64,000 nt of DNA from Morella rubra (taxonomy: Eukaryota; Streptophyta; Magnoliopsida; Fagales; Myricaceae), in contig CM025853.1 in NCBI GenBank assembly GCA_003952965.2, positions 29,843,641-29,907,640 on the forward strand, read 5' to 3'. The position numbers were made by a program, and so were the translations under genes. Positions 1 through 13,700 of the stretch are shown here, in pieces (positions within the stretch are counted from its first letter, which is position 1; each line of letters opens with the position of its first letter). The notes under the pieces were generated by a model. It worked only from the letters and a program-made list of their open reading frames with translations. It was not told where the DNA came from and did no database searches.

Positions 1-3000
1 TCCTGTTTCTTCAATACGGAGTCTTTCAGAATAACTAGTTATTTTATGGTCTTCTGTCATCTTAATGTGCTGCCCATCAACACTGCCACAACAAAATCAA
101 GTTGTGAATCAGGTAATTAAAAAGATAGTTGCAAGCAAATTTTGATCTACTGATACCAGACACTCAAAACAACCAGAAATACAACTTTTCAAGATGCAAA
201 GAGAGAAAACAATACAACACAACAGCAATGGTACATCACAATGCATATTCATGGATCCTATGGCAGTAGTAATAAAACAAAATATAATCCAACCGTAATC
301 ACATTAGTTAGGACATAAAATTGATAACAACCATTGTCTTCTTATATTCTACCATATTCATTGAACTATTCATTTTCAAAGAATGGATAAACAAAATTCT
401 AGCATAAAGAAACTATAGTAGCCACAAGGGACTATTCTTCAGTAAATCACAGCTGAGCATGTCCACCAATACCCTTTGCAGCGGACTAGCATACAAGTTT
501 CGACTCTATAGCATCCCAATGACAAACAAAAGAATGACAACATGAAGACGTACTTCATGATACAAGCTGAATCCCCAACATTTGCACCTTGTGCAAAGAA
601 ATTTCTATCAGCATCAACCCATACCAGAAGGACCGTTGCGGTACAGCCCTGCAAAAAATAGACAGTCATGATGTGCAAACCCTTGAGTTGCTAACAGAAC
701 AAATATTTAAAGAAGATGGAACAACGCCTTTCAAATCATCTGTAATAAAGAGTCAGGGGGTGGGGTGTAGGATACTCAAAACAGTCAAACTCTTCTAGGA
801 AAAGGCACATCAAATATGAAACAACATAAAAAAAATATTAACTCAGCATTTCATCATGCAGTTAAACAACTACTTCCATGGTCCAATCTCCCACAATGCA
901 ATATACCCAAATACAGAAATCAAACATGAAGCACCATAAAGGGACAAGCAAGCAGCATTTAAAAAAACAGAAAAAGGAGCTTTTTTGGCTTTTTCTCTGT
1001 TCACGTTAGGCTAAGCACTAGTTAGTCCATAAGATCCCAGAAACCTCTCAGCTCAAGAATTCACCTATCTAGACAGAGATGTGAATCCCAAAGCAATTCT
1101 CCATCTCTTATCATAAATCAATAGTTAGTATAGCCTCCAAGCATATCCATGTGTAGAGCTTTCTTCCCACTGGATATGGAGATGGTTGTAAGTACTTGGG
1201 GACATACAGATGTATGGATCCCAAAAACCACGATTTTTTTTCCTTCTTAAATAGAAGGCACATTTCTTCTAACCAAGCATGATAGCTGAAATCTGCAACT
1301 ACCTACAAGCAACTTCCCTTGGCAATTTTCAGACTAGCAACATTACTGGACTAGTCAATTACAGGTACTAAATATGACTACCACAAAAAGAACAATTGGG
1401 AGTCACATTAGAGTAGTAGTTGCCAAGTGGGAGCTACATTGGAATATTCCGAATATCATGGTTTACTAAATCTGCAGTTCATCTGGGACCATCCCGAACT
1501 ATCCTCATTTATTTGTACTGTAGTAGATCCTACTTTGTACACATGAACATTGTCTGCAATCATATTGTAAACAAATGAAACTCATCACAGATTTGTATGG
1601 CCTTAAAAGTATATAATAATGGGAACAGCATCCTATTCCAGGCTGTTGCAGTGTAGTGATTAAGGAGGTGCAGGTAGTGAGATCCCTGGGACCACAGCAA
1701 GAAACTGATTTTGCCACGCTGTGAGACAGCCACAAACTAAACATAATAGCAGAAGCTATCTCAAACGAAACAGTAAAACTACAGTAACCTTTTTCATGGT
1801 TTCCTTCTTTAGTTGATCCAACTAGGTATCCTTTTGTTACCATGTGTTCCGAATCCACTTTACAATCTGGTATCTGTCCCATAATTTTTCCCCCACTGTT
1901 GCTCTATTGACAGCGTAGACTACCGAATTCTAAAAATAAATAGAACCAAAATGGACAATCTTGTGAATAATCCCAACAACTAACCACAGCTATTGAGGTA
2001 AGAGTTATCCAAAATCATTATAGAGACAACAACCCCAGAACAATGACCAAAAAATCTCCCTTACTTTCGCGAGTCGATGGTTGAGATGTCAATAGAAATG
2101 GATACTGACAAACAAAAACATATCATTCTACTACAAATACCTCTACTATTTCAATTACAAGAAATGAAGAAAGTGAAGTTAAACAGAAAAAGGGAAAATG
2201 CATTTCACTGCAAGAGAACAAGAAACTATCATACCTCATAAGAATGATTCATGCATGCTTCTGTCTGAAAAAATGCATCCCTCAGAACATCTGAAGCATC
2301 ACGTAGTGACAAGACCCGCTCCCTTGTTAGTGAATCCGTCAAAATGGTAGCAATAATCTCAGGTAGAATTCTGGAGAAGAAAATCTACAGTGAATACAAA
2401 GGTATCGAACAGCAGCCAAGCATCTTGATGCACATTATGGAAAAGCAAGATCAAGTGCAGAATTTCTATAAAAACCAAAATGGAGAGTAACAGGTTCTCA
2501 AAGGACAACATGAGCAACAGCAAAGGTTGTTTGAGAATCCCAATCATAAAACAGTCATTTTTTAATACAATCTAGCAGAAACTGGTTGTTGCACTAGGAG
2601 AAAATCTACAGTGAATACAAAGATAACAAAAGCCAAGCATCTTGAGCACATTATGGAAAAGCAAGATCAAGTGCAGCAATTTCTATGGAGTAACAGCTCG
2701 AAGGACAACATGTATGAGCATGCATATTTGCCCTTTACGCAAAGGACCATGAGCATATTTGTGTGTACTTTAAAAGGACCAAGTAAAAGGGTGGGCCAAC
2801 TATCTAATTCATTCTCTGCCATCTGTACCCCTGTGAATTAAAGAGCTATTAACCATTTGAATCAGGACAATAACTCATAGTTTAATCCACCAGTACTTGG
2901 GTTGAAGTCCAACTGAGTTCTTGCAGTTCCCATAATTATGTCCGTCCAAAGAGAAGGTTTATCTAAAAGAGCATGAAATTTAATCAAGAATTTCTCTGGA

Positions 3001-6000
3001 TGATAAACATGAAGCATTAACTTAAGAGCATGCATTTTATGGTACACCGAAATGACGGGAAAAAAGAGTGAAATTCTGCCTAACATAACAGTTACCAATG
3101 ATGAAAAAGTTACAAAACCGCTCTAAGATAGCATGTTCAAGTTGAGAACTAACTTGCTAGCATATTTGGCAGCCCCTGCTCCACCATGTCCATCACAAAT
3201 GCCAAACAAACCAAACTGCATGATAGGAATCAAGTGAGTATAGCTCTTGGGGAAGATAGAAATGACGAATAAACAACTAACTCCAAAACCTGGTCAGCCC
3301 CAGGAAGAGGCCACTGATAATAGCACACGTCTTCCATAGGAAGCTTCTTTCCTCCTCTACGCAAAGCCATTGGATCTGATGCCACACCAACTCCAAACGG
3401 TATCTGACACTCAGTTTGAGACGTAATGTGAACCTAACACAGGATATTCCAGGTAGTGATCAAAATAAGTAGCAACAGTGGCAACTACATTCAGATATCC
3501 AAAAACAGAGAAATAACTGATACTTAAAAACTTCAAAGAAAATCAATTTCCTCATTTCCAGTATCCTCAAACAAGCAATTTAGCATGGCATAAATAAAGA
3601 AAAGCCAGAATTTACAAGATCAAAGTTCTGAAATCATGTCCCTTTCTTTTTCTACTTTTAAGGAAATGATTATCCTTAATCATGTCATTAGCTAGATAGT
3701 TTTTTTTTATTACAATCTTTTCATAAAAATCTTATTTTCCTCCTAAAATACGAAGCTCCAAAAATGTTTCCATATTTTAATTTCACCTCACTGTTCTCCA
3801 ATTATGAATTTTAGTACCGAAATGATTTATTAGAAAAGGAACAAAACAGAAAGAAAAAAAGAGAAAAACTGAATAATACGAAACAGAACTACATTAAGAA
3901 TTCAGAACTTGAAGATGTAGAGAAGTCAATGTAGCTTGAAAAACTCTTCAAAATGGAAAGTCACTGCATTGTGCTATACAAAAGTTCAACAAATATGCAA
4001 ATTTTTTAAATGCACACAGAATAGTATCCTAAAGACTTGGTGGATAAAAATCAGCAAATTGCAGATATTAAAGAAAAACTTGTGAGTACGTTCCCTAAAT
4101 GCAAGAACTTCTTGACCATAGAAATTATTTAATAGCCCAAAACAGATAAGCATTATGTCAGTTCATATATTTTCCATTAATTTTAAGCATGAGTATTCAT
4201 CAGACAGCCACTATAATTGCAACTTGAAACATAGGTACATCAACTTACATATAATCTTGAGGTCGTCCCAAGAGTTATTATGTCTCCACTTGCAAGTTCC
4301 ATTGCGTCGCCCCAATGTCTACTTCCAGAATCAGGATGGTTAATCGACTGTGAATTTAGAAGTGTTCCATTTAGGCTACCCATATCTACAAGCTCCCACC
4401 TCATTTTCTGAAACCAATAATACCAGCACACAGTAAGTAGAGCCATATATGTGACACAGAAGCAGAATGGAAATGGAAGTCATATAGTCATTGTGAAGGC
4501 TTACATTCAAGTTCCAGTTTATCATCGCATGCTTCCCTGATACCTCTGAATCCTTCAATAATAAATCACTTGGAGAAACCCTTCCAAGGGTCAGCGGAAG
4601 CCTAGAGTTATTTGTTGACTGTACAGAGCATCGAGCCCCGCGAGATGGACCCGAGATAACCTCCAGGGTAAGGAAGCTTCCTGCACTTCTAACATAAAGA
4701 TATGATCACAGGTTTTTTTATATTGAGCCACGTACAAGAGGAATAGAAAAATTGAAATCTTATTGAAAGGAAAGAGTTAAGAAATTACTTTGACTCAGAA
4801 TGTCCTTGTCTTCTTGAAATCTATTATCTTCTAAACTCTGTCTACCATGTTCTGGAAATTCTGCGACGTGTTCTGTTGTCAAAGGGCGCTTAAGAGTTTG
4901 ACCCAGCAAAACATCTGACCCTTCTCCAGATATAATATCTATAATTATGCTATCACCTGGGAAGAATGAAGAATAAGATTTTGGTTAGGCTTAGGTCTTT
5001 GAAATAGAAGAGCAACTGAGTATAACTACTAAATTAGTATTGTTCGAACGCAAAATGAGCAAAGAACATTGAATACCCTGAGTAATATGGGTGGGTACTG
5101 GCAGAAGCCTTTGTTTATGAACAAGCCCATGGGTTCTAGGTGAGCGGAAATGCCCTTCGTTTTGAACAAGTGCTCCCTCTAGATCATAATCTCTCAGCAA
5201 TTCATTGCGTTGGTTTTGGGTAATAATCACATCATCTGTAACAAGAGGCTTTTCTAGCTCATCAACCTACAAAAGAAGTAACCATTGCATGGGGAATTTA
5301 GCATTGATAGGTATACCATATAAATCTTAAAAAAAAAAAAATTGATAAGGCAATTTTATTGAAAGAAAGAGGAATAGAAGAAACAGTACAAAGGACTATA
5401 CCGAAACCTCTAGACCAAAACAAGCTAGAAAAAGGAAAACTCCATCCATCAACCCACAACAAAACCCATTCCCCAAAAAATCCCCAGACCCTCAATGGAC
5501 ACAGCCACTCCCTCAAAACATCTCCCATTTCTCTCTCTCCATAAATTCCACCAATACAAGTAGGGATCAATTTCCAGATACAAGAGGGTCTTTAAAATCC
5601 CTATTCCAGCACAACAAAACTTCAGCTACCCTCCTAGGCATCACCCAATCGTAGTTCATAATAGAGAGCACTATGGACCACAATTCCCTAGCAACCAAAC
5701 AGTGCAGCAAAATGCGCTCAACAGACTCCCATCACATTTGCAAAGATAGCACCAATCTAGCTAAAGGTGTTAGAAATTTCTGAGCACAATGAACGCTCAT
5801 TGAAGACATAAAGATTTAGGAAATTAGTTTATGTAAACAAATAGTAACTTATTCCAGAAGGAAACAAAGCAATTTCCATAGCTTGCTACTTTAAACAACT
5901 AGCAAGGTGCAAAAATCGGCTGATTATTTCGTACAATCCCGTAGTCTAGGAAAGAGTAACACAATGTAAAACCACGAATCGATGTCGACCAAACCGAAAC

Positions 6001-6296
6001 AAAGGGGAGAACTCTAAAATATTTTCCAATTTTTCCGACCATTTCCCAGCAACCAAACCGGGCATTGCATCAAGAAGATAAGGAGAAGGACGATTAAACC
6101 CCCTAGCTTCCAGAAACGTTAAAAAGAATGGATTGAACAGAAATAGTAAGCTAAGAAATACCTTGATGGTGCGCGAGCGAGAGGAGGAGGAGAAGAAGAA
6201 GCGCCAAGGTTTGCAGACAAGGAAGATGAGGAAGAGAATCAGAAGCAGCGTAAGGATAAGGACACAGACAATGCTCTCGAGCATCGTCATCGTCAT
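1..6296 (-). CDS. KAPP: Kinase-associated protein phosphatase (KAPP), FHA + PP2C, 3' end off the window
   Basis: This is a membrane-anchored type 2C Ser/Thr phosphatase that binds phosphorylated receptor-like kinases through its FHA domain and dampens their signalling. Exons read on the minus strand: 6296-6162, 5266-5077, 4956-4789, 4680-4505, 4407-4249, 3433-3290, 3215-3154, 2370-2235, 648-554 and 82-1 (incomplete). All join in frame and give 449 codons; about 130 C-terminal residues are missing compared with the roughly 580 aa Arabidopsis protein. Residues 6-28 are a hydrophobic signal anchor. The FHA domain (about 170-275) shows LTLGRVS, SGKHA and GSLNGT. The PP2C part shows LPMED, the metal-binding DGHGG and GDSAC. 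The start is the ATG of MTMTMLES, which places the anchor at the extreme N-terminus. The acceptor of exon 4 at 4680 was chosen over a nearer AG at 4689 because only it keeps the phase. Intron 8 is long (1.6 kb). Family assignment is secure; small exon-edge errors are possible. Confidence 0.93.
2373..2719. repeat. Tandem duplication inside KAPP intron 7
   Basis: Two copies, about 2373-2517 and 2597-2719, share long near-identical blocks such as aaaatctacagtgaataca and ggaaaagcaagatcaagtgc. The first copy begins at the intron 7/exon 8 border, so the pyrimidine tract and AG-like end of the acceptor are copied about 225 bp further into the intron. Confidence 0.85.
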
Positions 6297-7072
6297 CCCT
6301 CTCTCTTCCCCGTGGAGAAACTGATTCAAGAGAGTTTGGGTTTGCGAGAAGGTCGTTCGCTTTGAACTGGTCGCACTAAAATTTTCTTTCCCTTTTTCCG
6401 TTCTTTATTTATTTATTTCCGTCTTTTCTGATTTATATTTTATTTAATTCCAAAATATTACAACATATTTCCGAACCTCCCCTTTTATGTTCCGAACGCC
6501 AAACGCGTAGAATGTAGATCGTGATTTAAAAATGATTTAACTTTGGCCCTTTCCATGCCCAAAAAATGCACATGCACCCGAATCACGAGTGTGTGTGTGT
6601 GTGTGTGTCCGTGTTTCTGGTATATCCTGTTGTCTAAAAGATCAGGGCGAGATTTTCTAGATGATGTTTAAGATTCATTAAAGCTAATTAATTACCTCAA
6701 TTAATTGACACTTACGCAGGAAAGAAACTTCAGATCTAGAAATAAATAAATTATTTTCTCATGGAATAAAATATTTTTTTTTATTTTAAAACCAATTTTT
6801 CAAGAATGGGTAATCGAACACTCGGAGAAAGGGCCTAAGTAGTTGAACCTCCACCTCAGAGCTGCTTTTTACAATTCTAACCTCAGGACAAAGGGCCTCC
6901 AGTGCCTGCGGCCAATCTGGAGCTGGACTTCATTGAGTTTGTTTCATCTGATGCGATGAGAATGTCCAATGGGTTAGATGTCTAGCCGGCCCAGATCTGC
7001 AGTCCGCTCCACGGCCACCAATCGTTACAGAGTTTTTATCTAAAGGCCCGAATCGAATATAATACGGTATCT

Positions 7073-7207
7073 CTAATTCACACGATCTCAGCCTTAACTA
7101 CTAAGACAACTCAAAATGAATTTCTTTAAATGTACGTGCCTAATTCACGTGATTTCAGTCTTAACTATTAACATAACTCAAAAGGAGTTTCTTTTAAATG
7201 TATGTGC
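7073..7207. repeat. 67 bp tandem duplication
   Basis: Two diverged adjacent copies, 7073-7139 and 7140-7207, both start ctaattcac, carry gatctcagccttaacta or gatttcagtcttaacta, and end in taaatgtacgtgc or taaatgtatgtgc. No coding meaning is apparent. Confidence 0.85.
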
Positions 7208-9433
7208 AAGAGTTGGGTCCATAAACAGTGCTGTAGATTTTTTTTTCATATAAAGAAAAATGAGTTTGCTAGAACAGAGAAGGTTAAAGAGAAAAAAGAC
7301 ACCAGAAAAAAACACAAGATAAAATAGAATGGTTTAAAAAGAAAAAATATATTGGAGCAATGCAAAGGAAGCCTACTAAGAAAGATCTTCAAAACAGAGA
7401 TTTGTCTATAAAATTTTGTCATACCGGAGAAGAAGAACGAGGGGTACCGGACGCACGAGCTTGGAGCACTCTCTTAGAACTTGAGGATGACATTTTTTCT
7501 GAACCTTGACAGAATGATGAATACTTTGAGCGCCATAGTTGAAATTTAGGAGAGGCAATTTATAGGGAACAAAGAATTTTCTCAACCCTTGTATTTAGAA
7601 AGGCTATAATGAATGGCAATACGTGTAAGAGTTATGGATTTGCTTTCAGCATTGAAAACGGATTTTTGGTATCCAGGATTTGGTAAGTAATTATTTACAG
7701 AGGTTTTTCTCAACTCAAGCAAATTTTTTTTATTTGGAGATTGAATTTATTGCCATCTTTAAGCCAATTGAATTTTAAAAGCTACCTCAATATATCAATG
7801 GTTTTTGAGTTTTACTAGTAGGAAGTTAATTTCCGAACAACTTATCTATAATCGAAAACCGGCTCTTTGCTCCCTATATGTTGTTTAACGTTGGATCTAT
7901 ATCTTAGTTAATATATGTAACATCTAATTTTATTTCCTCAGATAAAGAGAAAAAAAATTATGTACACAAAGCTCGCTACAGTGAAACCTAAGCTAATACA
8001 CAATAACCTTTGATATTTGTATTAATGTTTCACACTCTCAACAACATTAGGCAAGTTAGGAGATTAAACTATTAGTTAACAACATACAGCTTCGGAGCAT
8101 ACCCACTTATCAATTGAGACAATGACGATGCTTGTTAATATTAAATCTACTACTATTATTAAATTATAATAAGAAGAATATATATTAGCAGAGATGGGGG
8201 CTATGCTTTCCAAAAATTCTTTAATTTTTTTATTTAATAAAAAAAATTAACCAATCTTTTAGATTTTAACCTCCTTAAAATTTAATCTATACAAGATAAA
8301 AAGCTTTTGTTTAGCACCATAACAAAGAGGTAAAGTTACTACCTTATCGGGGGAAAAAAAAAAACGAAAAACGGGTGACCTTTTCGGATATTCCCGGAAT
8401 CGAGTCACGTGCCAGGAGTTTCCTTTTCGGTTTCTACTTGCTACAGCTCACGTTTACAAAGCCGCAGCTATTCAATGGCGGGCCCTGTATTGAGGCCCAA
8501 TTGATTTGTGCTCTCTTGTTTCCCTTCGATAGTTGGATTCACGATCTTCCTTGGCCCTTGGGTGAGACATGAGTCTTCACCATTGACCACTGTGTATTGT
8601 TTAAACTCAAGTGTTCATGTTTAATGGCCCAATTCGTGAGGGAATATGGTTTATTGGAACCCAGACGAGATCGAATATCTTAACTTCCTTGAGGTCCACG
8701 TATAAACAAGGCTTGCTTGGTGACAGAGTTGCTGCTAATTTCAAGAACATGTCCCTCAGGGCCAGGTGTATACGAGAATTATGTGCTCTTGTACGTTTTC
8801 GCTCCAGATACAGACGGCACCTCTCAGCTTTGTAGCAAGGAAGGGACTCCGCTTGTACGAGGCAAGTAAATCTCCAAGATTCTCCATGATCCTTCAAATG
8901 GGGAAAAGAGAACACAGTCCGGTAGTCAATGGCGCATTTCCTCATTCTCATAGTGCAGAATGAGTGTTGGGTTGGGCGCCCCCTTGTAAAATCCAAAAGT
9001 TTCCATTTGGATAAACTTTTCGGTGCTGACACGCCTTTCGTAATCTCCCTTTCTGATTGTCCATAACTGGGTTTGTTTTTTCTGTACTTCATCACTCAAG
9101 AAAGAGTACCCAAAACTCCCACTAAACTTGGGTACGCCTTTTGTTTATTGTTGACATTCGTGAGGGTCCTACAAGAAATTAGTAGTTTTTAGAGAATATC
9201 TTCCCTCGAATTCCTGTTGTTTAAACTTCATGACAAACATCTTGCCTTTACACTGCATTTTTACATCTGCCAAAATGTATAAGATAAGCTGCCATTGCAC
9301 GAGTAATCAAAGTGAACCTTATAGTAAACGAATTTATCGTTAATGGCGATGACCCATCTATCTTTTGCAAACTTTGTCTATATACAAATACCCCCACCCG
9401 AGGTAAGATATGGTCAGGCAGGACCATAAGAGA

Positions 9434-9511
9434 AAAAGTTTTGGCCCTAAAGCGTCAGTCCTTGGGACCTGTTGGGACCCGTTGGACCGAAGCTTTAGGG
9501 CCGAAACTTTT
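9434..9511. repeat. Near-perfect 20 bp inverted repeat (hairpin)
   Basis: The left arm 9434-9453 (aaaagttttggccctaaagc) is the reverse complement of the right arm 9492-9511 except for one position, which would be a U-G pair in plus-strand RNA. The 38 nt between the arms are partly self-complementary as well (GTCC with GGAC, GGG with CCC). It could be a tiny MITE-like element or a small-RNA-type foldback; no known miRNA sequence was recognised. Confidence 0.75.
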
Positions 9512-10672
9512 CCCATTTACTTCCCTTTTGAGAATTGTAACAATGAGCAAGATGTGTTGATCACGCTTGAGTTGCAACTGTTAGTTTGCTCTGCAATGCT
9601 GTCTTTTCTTTCGGAGGATATTGCATCGTTCTGAAGTGTTAATTCTGTGGGCAATCCTAGTTCCAAACATATCTTACCTAGTAATCAGCTTAATTTTTCC
9701 TACTTTCTATAGTGGTGAGTTGTGAGCCCTTCATAGGTTTCTATTGTTAGCAGTGGGGTGTGTGTCTATGAATATATTACCTTTCTGATGGTAACTGTCA
9801 TGACGCCTGAAAAACTACTTTGGGTACTGTTTGATATTTGAAGTAATATATAGTAATCAGCATTCATCTGTGGGTGTTGTACAGCTTGTCCCCCCTCTTA
9901 TGTCACTTCTCCTGTGCAGCAATGTGGAGGGACAATGTTTTTATTTCACTGGTGGAGATTAATTCCTATACTCAACGAAGCTTACGCTTTTTCAATTGTT
10001 AAGCAACTCACACAGTCCGTGGAACTAAAACCTTATCTGCAATATTCTTGCGGACAGTGGAATTGTCATTGGACTAAAAGGCCAGTGACGCTATATATGA
10101 AGCTACTCACAAGGCCGGATTCCTCCTCTCTTTCTGATTTGTTCCCTTTTACTTCAAGTGAGTTATGACTATTGGAACTTTTCATTTAGGGCTGACATGC
10201 ATGTTAACTTAATTCGTTTGCTGTGGGAAAAGATTAATAGAAATTCCAAAGAACAACTCTCTCCCTCCCTCTTTCTCTCTCTCTCCAAAAGTACTTGTTC
10301 CAAAACTGTGAATCGGATTCTTTATGCAAGAGACATGCTATCTATGTGTATACCACTCTGGGATAGAGTCAGCAATCTTGTTTTCTACGTAGGGCTAGAT
10401 AATGCCCTACTTCAACATCAATATGATTCTTGGCGTCAGCAATCCTCCAAGGAGCAACATTGTTTCCAACCACCTCTACCGTTGAAGGGGCAAGATATGT
10501 GCTGATGTTTAGTCTGAAAAGGGACATTTTACATAGGCTGATGCTAGCTTGTTTTGTTCACATCAAGTGTCTTTGCAGGAAATGAAGTTTTTTCGTTTTG
10601 GAAAGAAAAAGATTCATTGTACACCTGCATCTTTTACGAATTTCTCTCAAGCGCATTCCCTACCCACCAACC

Positions 10673-10711
10673 AAGAAGAAGAAGAAGAAAAGAAGAAGAA
10701 GAAGAAGAAGA
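10673..10711 (+). repeat. (AAG)n microsatellite
   Basis: Almost uninterrupted AAG units over about 39 bp, with one irregular unit. It lies in gene-free DNA. Confidence 0.9.
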
Positions 10712-13700
10712 TTTCCTATCTGCAATGTCAAAAACAAGGAACAGAGACATATATTTTTAATTACCAAGTTGAATGTATCTGTAGTTAGCACTCTATTAGT
10801 GTTTTTCTATTCACTTAGCTTTCACAATGCTAAGCAAGGTGACGTGCATTTGGGCTAGCTAGAGTTAACATGCTTCTCTCTCATAGTAAATTTTTTTTTT
10901 CCCGAGCCTTACCCAAAACTGCAGACTTCTTTCTTTAACGCAGAAAAGGAAGAGTTGAACAAAGGTCTACAGTACAGCCATGGCGGAGATTCTTCCACTT
11001 GAGCAGCAGCTGCAGGCATCTTCTTTAATAGAAACTTTCTTACTGTTGTCTTCTTAAATAGTCATATACAGCCGTAACCTTTTTATACTCGGTTATAAAG
11101 TTATTCTCTTTGTCTGTTAACTTTTATCAGATATCGTACGCTTCTATAGGAATAGGGCCACAAAATAGTACTATTCTAACTCATCCCCCTTCAAATCTTA
11201 ACTACTTCCAGATCGAATGCAGAAGCTCTCAGCATGAATGTGATTGATAATAATATATGCAAATCCCCTTTTTCCTGACTAATAACAATTATAATACTCG
11301 CGGTTTTACAGCTACTAATCATGCATACCATTTGAGATTAAAGCTGCATGTCTGGTCACTTTCTCTTTCTCTGATGCTAACCTAAGACGGTAACATCGAC
11401 ATGCCGGCTTAAAGTTTTGATTGAATCCCTTTTTTTTAAATTGGCTGGACATATATATGCATTAAACTTAACTTTATAATTAAGAATCAAATTAACGACC
11501 ATTAGTTGTTAAACAAATTTGTATGGATAACATTGGCTTTCACTATTTTGTTCACGTTTGTTTGTAAGCTGAAAAGGAAAAAGGGGAGGGGAAAAAAAGT
11601 ATTCAGAGTGGGAGGGGAAAGGTGCATGGCACTAACATGGTCAAAAGTGTCGGGGAGATGTGTAAGCCATGAACTGGATTCTCTTGTCTTTCTCAATAAA
11701 GTCTTATTACTTAAAATATGAATCATGGTGAGAAAAAAAAATTCATATCAAAGGCTTAACTTTAGGCTTTATTAAGGGGGACACTACGTACTCTCAGTTT
11801 AAAGATTCTCCATTTACTTAATCAGAGAGCCTAGCTTGATACATGGATTCTGATGCAAACTTTCATTTGATCTCTCTCTCTCTCTGTGCCTATCTCAGTT
11901 GGCGCACACACACACAGTTAATTGTCAGCTCATTGATATTAAAGAGGCTTTCTCAACAAATAGAGTCCCGGAAGCATGCTCATTTGGAGCTACCAAAGGT
12001 CAATTAAAGGAGGCTTCTTTATTGGTATCTGTGGGGATGGCACTTCTGGGTATTCAGATTACGTACCCTACTTGGCTTAAGATCTATAGCCTAGCTAGAC
12101 GAGTAGGAAAAGTAGAATATGTGCTTGAGTCTATGTACGTACCCAACCACACGCTTGAGCATATTTTTCAAGTTGACCTGTAGAGGGCTCCGCAAGTGAC
12201 CCTCGGCTAATTTAGTGGCCTAGTGGGAAGTTCAAGCCAGCAAAAACAAGCTGGGATTTGGTACAGAGTTAGAGTCAACACGTAAAGGAACCAACTGCCC
12301 TAAAGAATCATGGTCTGTTTCTCCTGCCCATTGATTAACGTGTGAAGTCTTATAGAGTCGGAAAATGCAAGTAGTTAAAGAAGATTAAGCACCCCTTTTA
12401 GATTATCGGAGCCTGCAGGTGCTTCTTGGTTGGCAGGGCACCTAGCTAGCTAATGTGAGATAGCTATCGATCGGATGACATAAACCTAACAAGGTATTTA
12501 GGAAATCCCTGTCGGAAATTATCCCAACCATGTAATTTCTGACAAAACACAAATTAAGGTTCAAATTGCAGTACAGAGCACACATGACCCTGTTTTTCTG
12601 GGAATCCTCGTGTGTACAATTTGTTTCTGATTTTTGTAGACAACGATGAACATGTGCAAGGTGCCTTAGATTGGAGTACTGAATAAGGACTTGCTTTCTT
12701 CAAAAGGATGACTGCTTGATAGTACATAAATTATAGAACACAGTTTTTGAAAAGTCCATCTCTTGCTATTGCCCTTCCCAAACTTTACTAGATTTTGGTA
12801 TTTTGAGTTTTGGATGTTAGTTTGTCTCTACTTTAAGACAATATTTCATTATTAACTGTATCTATAACTACTTTTTTGATATTTTGTTCATACGAATCGA
12901 GATATGAGGACATATAGAGAACTAAGAGAAGTAAGAGCAAACACTCGATCAAAATTGGTTCAATATTGACATATAATCAAGAAAGAGGTTGATCAAAGAG
13001 ATAATAATCTAGATTTTTACAGAGATGAAAGAAAGTTTCCCGCGACACATATACACAAAAGTACTGAAATTTTTTCTTTTCTTTTCTTCTTGATTTGAGC
13101 AGATTTCTATATTAAAAGAATGTCAAAAGGCTAGAATTCCAATCAGAGGCTCATTAATGAGACACTTGTTTCCATATCATCTGAGAAGGAAGGAAGGCAG
13201 GTAGAAAAGCAGAGAGGATCAAATTCTGCCTACACGACAAAGGTCTGCAGGACAAGGAAATATCATAGGTTTAAAACTTCCATCAGAAATGGAAAACAGC
13301 TAGAATAATGACAGGTTACTGAAGAATCTTGTGATAAACATAACTTTTGTCTTATCCATGTATATGTGCTTTAGCCTATTTGCTGTAATTTTATTCCCAT
13401 CCCTGATTAGTTTGGCGGTGGAAGCTACTCAATTTATTATATTATATATATATATATACGCGTGAAATCAAAAGGAAAAACATCAGGGTCGCTGTCTGTT
13501 AAAAAGTGAGGAAAATATCAGCTCTGAGGAATCTAAACATGAGAAGATTCCTCATCTAACAAAATTGGAATGGGGTGAAGAAAGATGCCTACAGTTTAGT
13601 GTAGCTACTCCACGGCATCTTGGAACAAGTTTTATTCCCGAAAACCATCAAATTATATATATATATATAATATGTACAAAGGCTGCCCTGCCCCGCTGCA

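Noticed and set aside
1505..1882. 125-codon minus frame
   Set aside because: Lies inside KAPP intron 8 and resembles no known protein.
8607..9095. 162-codon minus-strand open frame
   Set aside because: No recognisable domain, no splice context, overlapping frames open on the other strand; composition alone could explain it.
11506..11721. 71-codon plus frame with a hydrophobic start and basic middle
   Set aside because: Considered as a DVL/RTFL-type small peptide, but the conserved C-terminal block of that family is absent.
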